Under the pieces are notes generated by a model. The model saw nothing but the letters and a program-made list of their open reading frames with translations. It was not told the DNA's origin and did not search any database. A stretch of 64,000 bases of DNA from an uncultured Clostridia bacterium (GTDB lineage: Bacteria > Bacillota > Clostridia > Peptostreptococcales > Anaerovoracaceae): assembly GCA_938049335.1 (NCBI GenBank), contig CALIYX010000020.1:13668-77667 (forward strand), in the 5' to 3' direction. The position numbers and the translations under genes were made by a program. Shown piece after piece: positions 63,992 through 64,000 of the stretch (positions are counted from its first letter, which is position 1; the number at the start of each line of letters is the position of its first letter).

Positions 63992-64000
63992 ATGCGTTAC
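63992..64000 (+). CDS. Start of an unidentified gene (three codons visible)
   Basis: ATG at 63992 lies 7 bases after AAGGAGGG and begins M-R-Y before the window ends. The hairpin-embedded RBS and the TG...GGACA sequence just upstream recall the left end of an IS3-family element, whose transposase often starts in this way. Too little to classify. Confidence 0.3.

Overview
The window is a 64 kb piece of a low-GC, monoderm Bacillota (Firmicutes) chromosome, most likely from an anaerobic Clostridia lineage. Evidence for this is the hslVU-codY locus, an IspH-ribosomal S1 fusion, a Tad-like pilus locus without outer-membrane parts, a probable Re-citrate synthase operon, CIRCE-controlled clpB, and the rplS-rbgA-rnhB and plsX-rnc-smc-ftsY blocks. 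An Eubacteriales family XIII / Anaerovoracaceae-type oral or gut anaerobe would fit, but I cannot name a species from the sequence alone. Almost everything is chromosomal core; I see no prophage, CRISPR array or recognisable defence island.

Layout. 1-3.0 kb: end of an AMP-forming acyl-CoA ligase, an NfeD/SPFH membrane pair and a surface protein with an unusual sorting-like tail. 3.1-10.1 kb: a Tad-like type IV pilus operon (CpaE-like, CpaF, TadB, TadC, a 44-residue Flp pilin, TadE-like proteins, a DUF5702-like protein, a protein with two Cys/His modules, a DUF6382-like protein). 10.1-17.2 kb: rarA, ispH-S1, an MBL hydrolase, a HAD phosphatase, then a VanX-type dipeptidase with a DUF819 membrane protein. 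17.3-25.7 kb: yraN, comM, dprA, topA, hslV, hslU, codY and yigZ. 25.7-27.4 kb: a 15-gene tRNA operon behind a consensus promoter, followed by a tandem array of long hairpins (27.44-27.77 kb). 27.9-34.6 kb: tdk; alr and a YprB-like exonuclease on the minus strand; a candidate small RNA or attenuated leader; a NUDIX gene; a XerD-like protein lacking its catalytic tyrosine; rplS, rbgA and rnhB. 34.6-39.8 kb: Re-citrate synthase, a GntR regulator, aconitase and isocitrate dehydrogenase, behind a sigma-A promoter overlapped by a perfect 13-bp inverted repeat. 39.9-43.7 kb (minus): a polysaccharide O-acylation cluster. 43.9-61.2 kb: valS, a lipid kinase, a split ThrE exporter, glyA, plsX, rnc, smc, ftsY, der, plsY, gpsA, miaB and an M50 protease. 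61.2-64 kb: CIRCE-clpB, then a hairpin and the first codons of another gene, possibly the end of an insertion sequence.

How the genes work together. The Tad-like genes would assemble a thin pilus; no prepilin peptidase is present here. The citrate-aconitase-IDH operon makes 2-oxoglutarate, and so glutamate, from acetyl-CoA and oxaloacetate, and appears autoregulated by its own GntR repressor. VanX-like dipeptidase, DUF819 and alanine racemase point to D-amino-acid and peptidoglycan-peptide metabolism. The MBOAT/DHHW/SGNH set probably acylates a surface polymer. The most unusual items are the catalytically dead XerD, the covarying hairpin array, the 30.7-30.8 kb small-RNA candidate, the tandem metal-binding modules on a pilin-like protein, and the Re-citrate operator.
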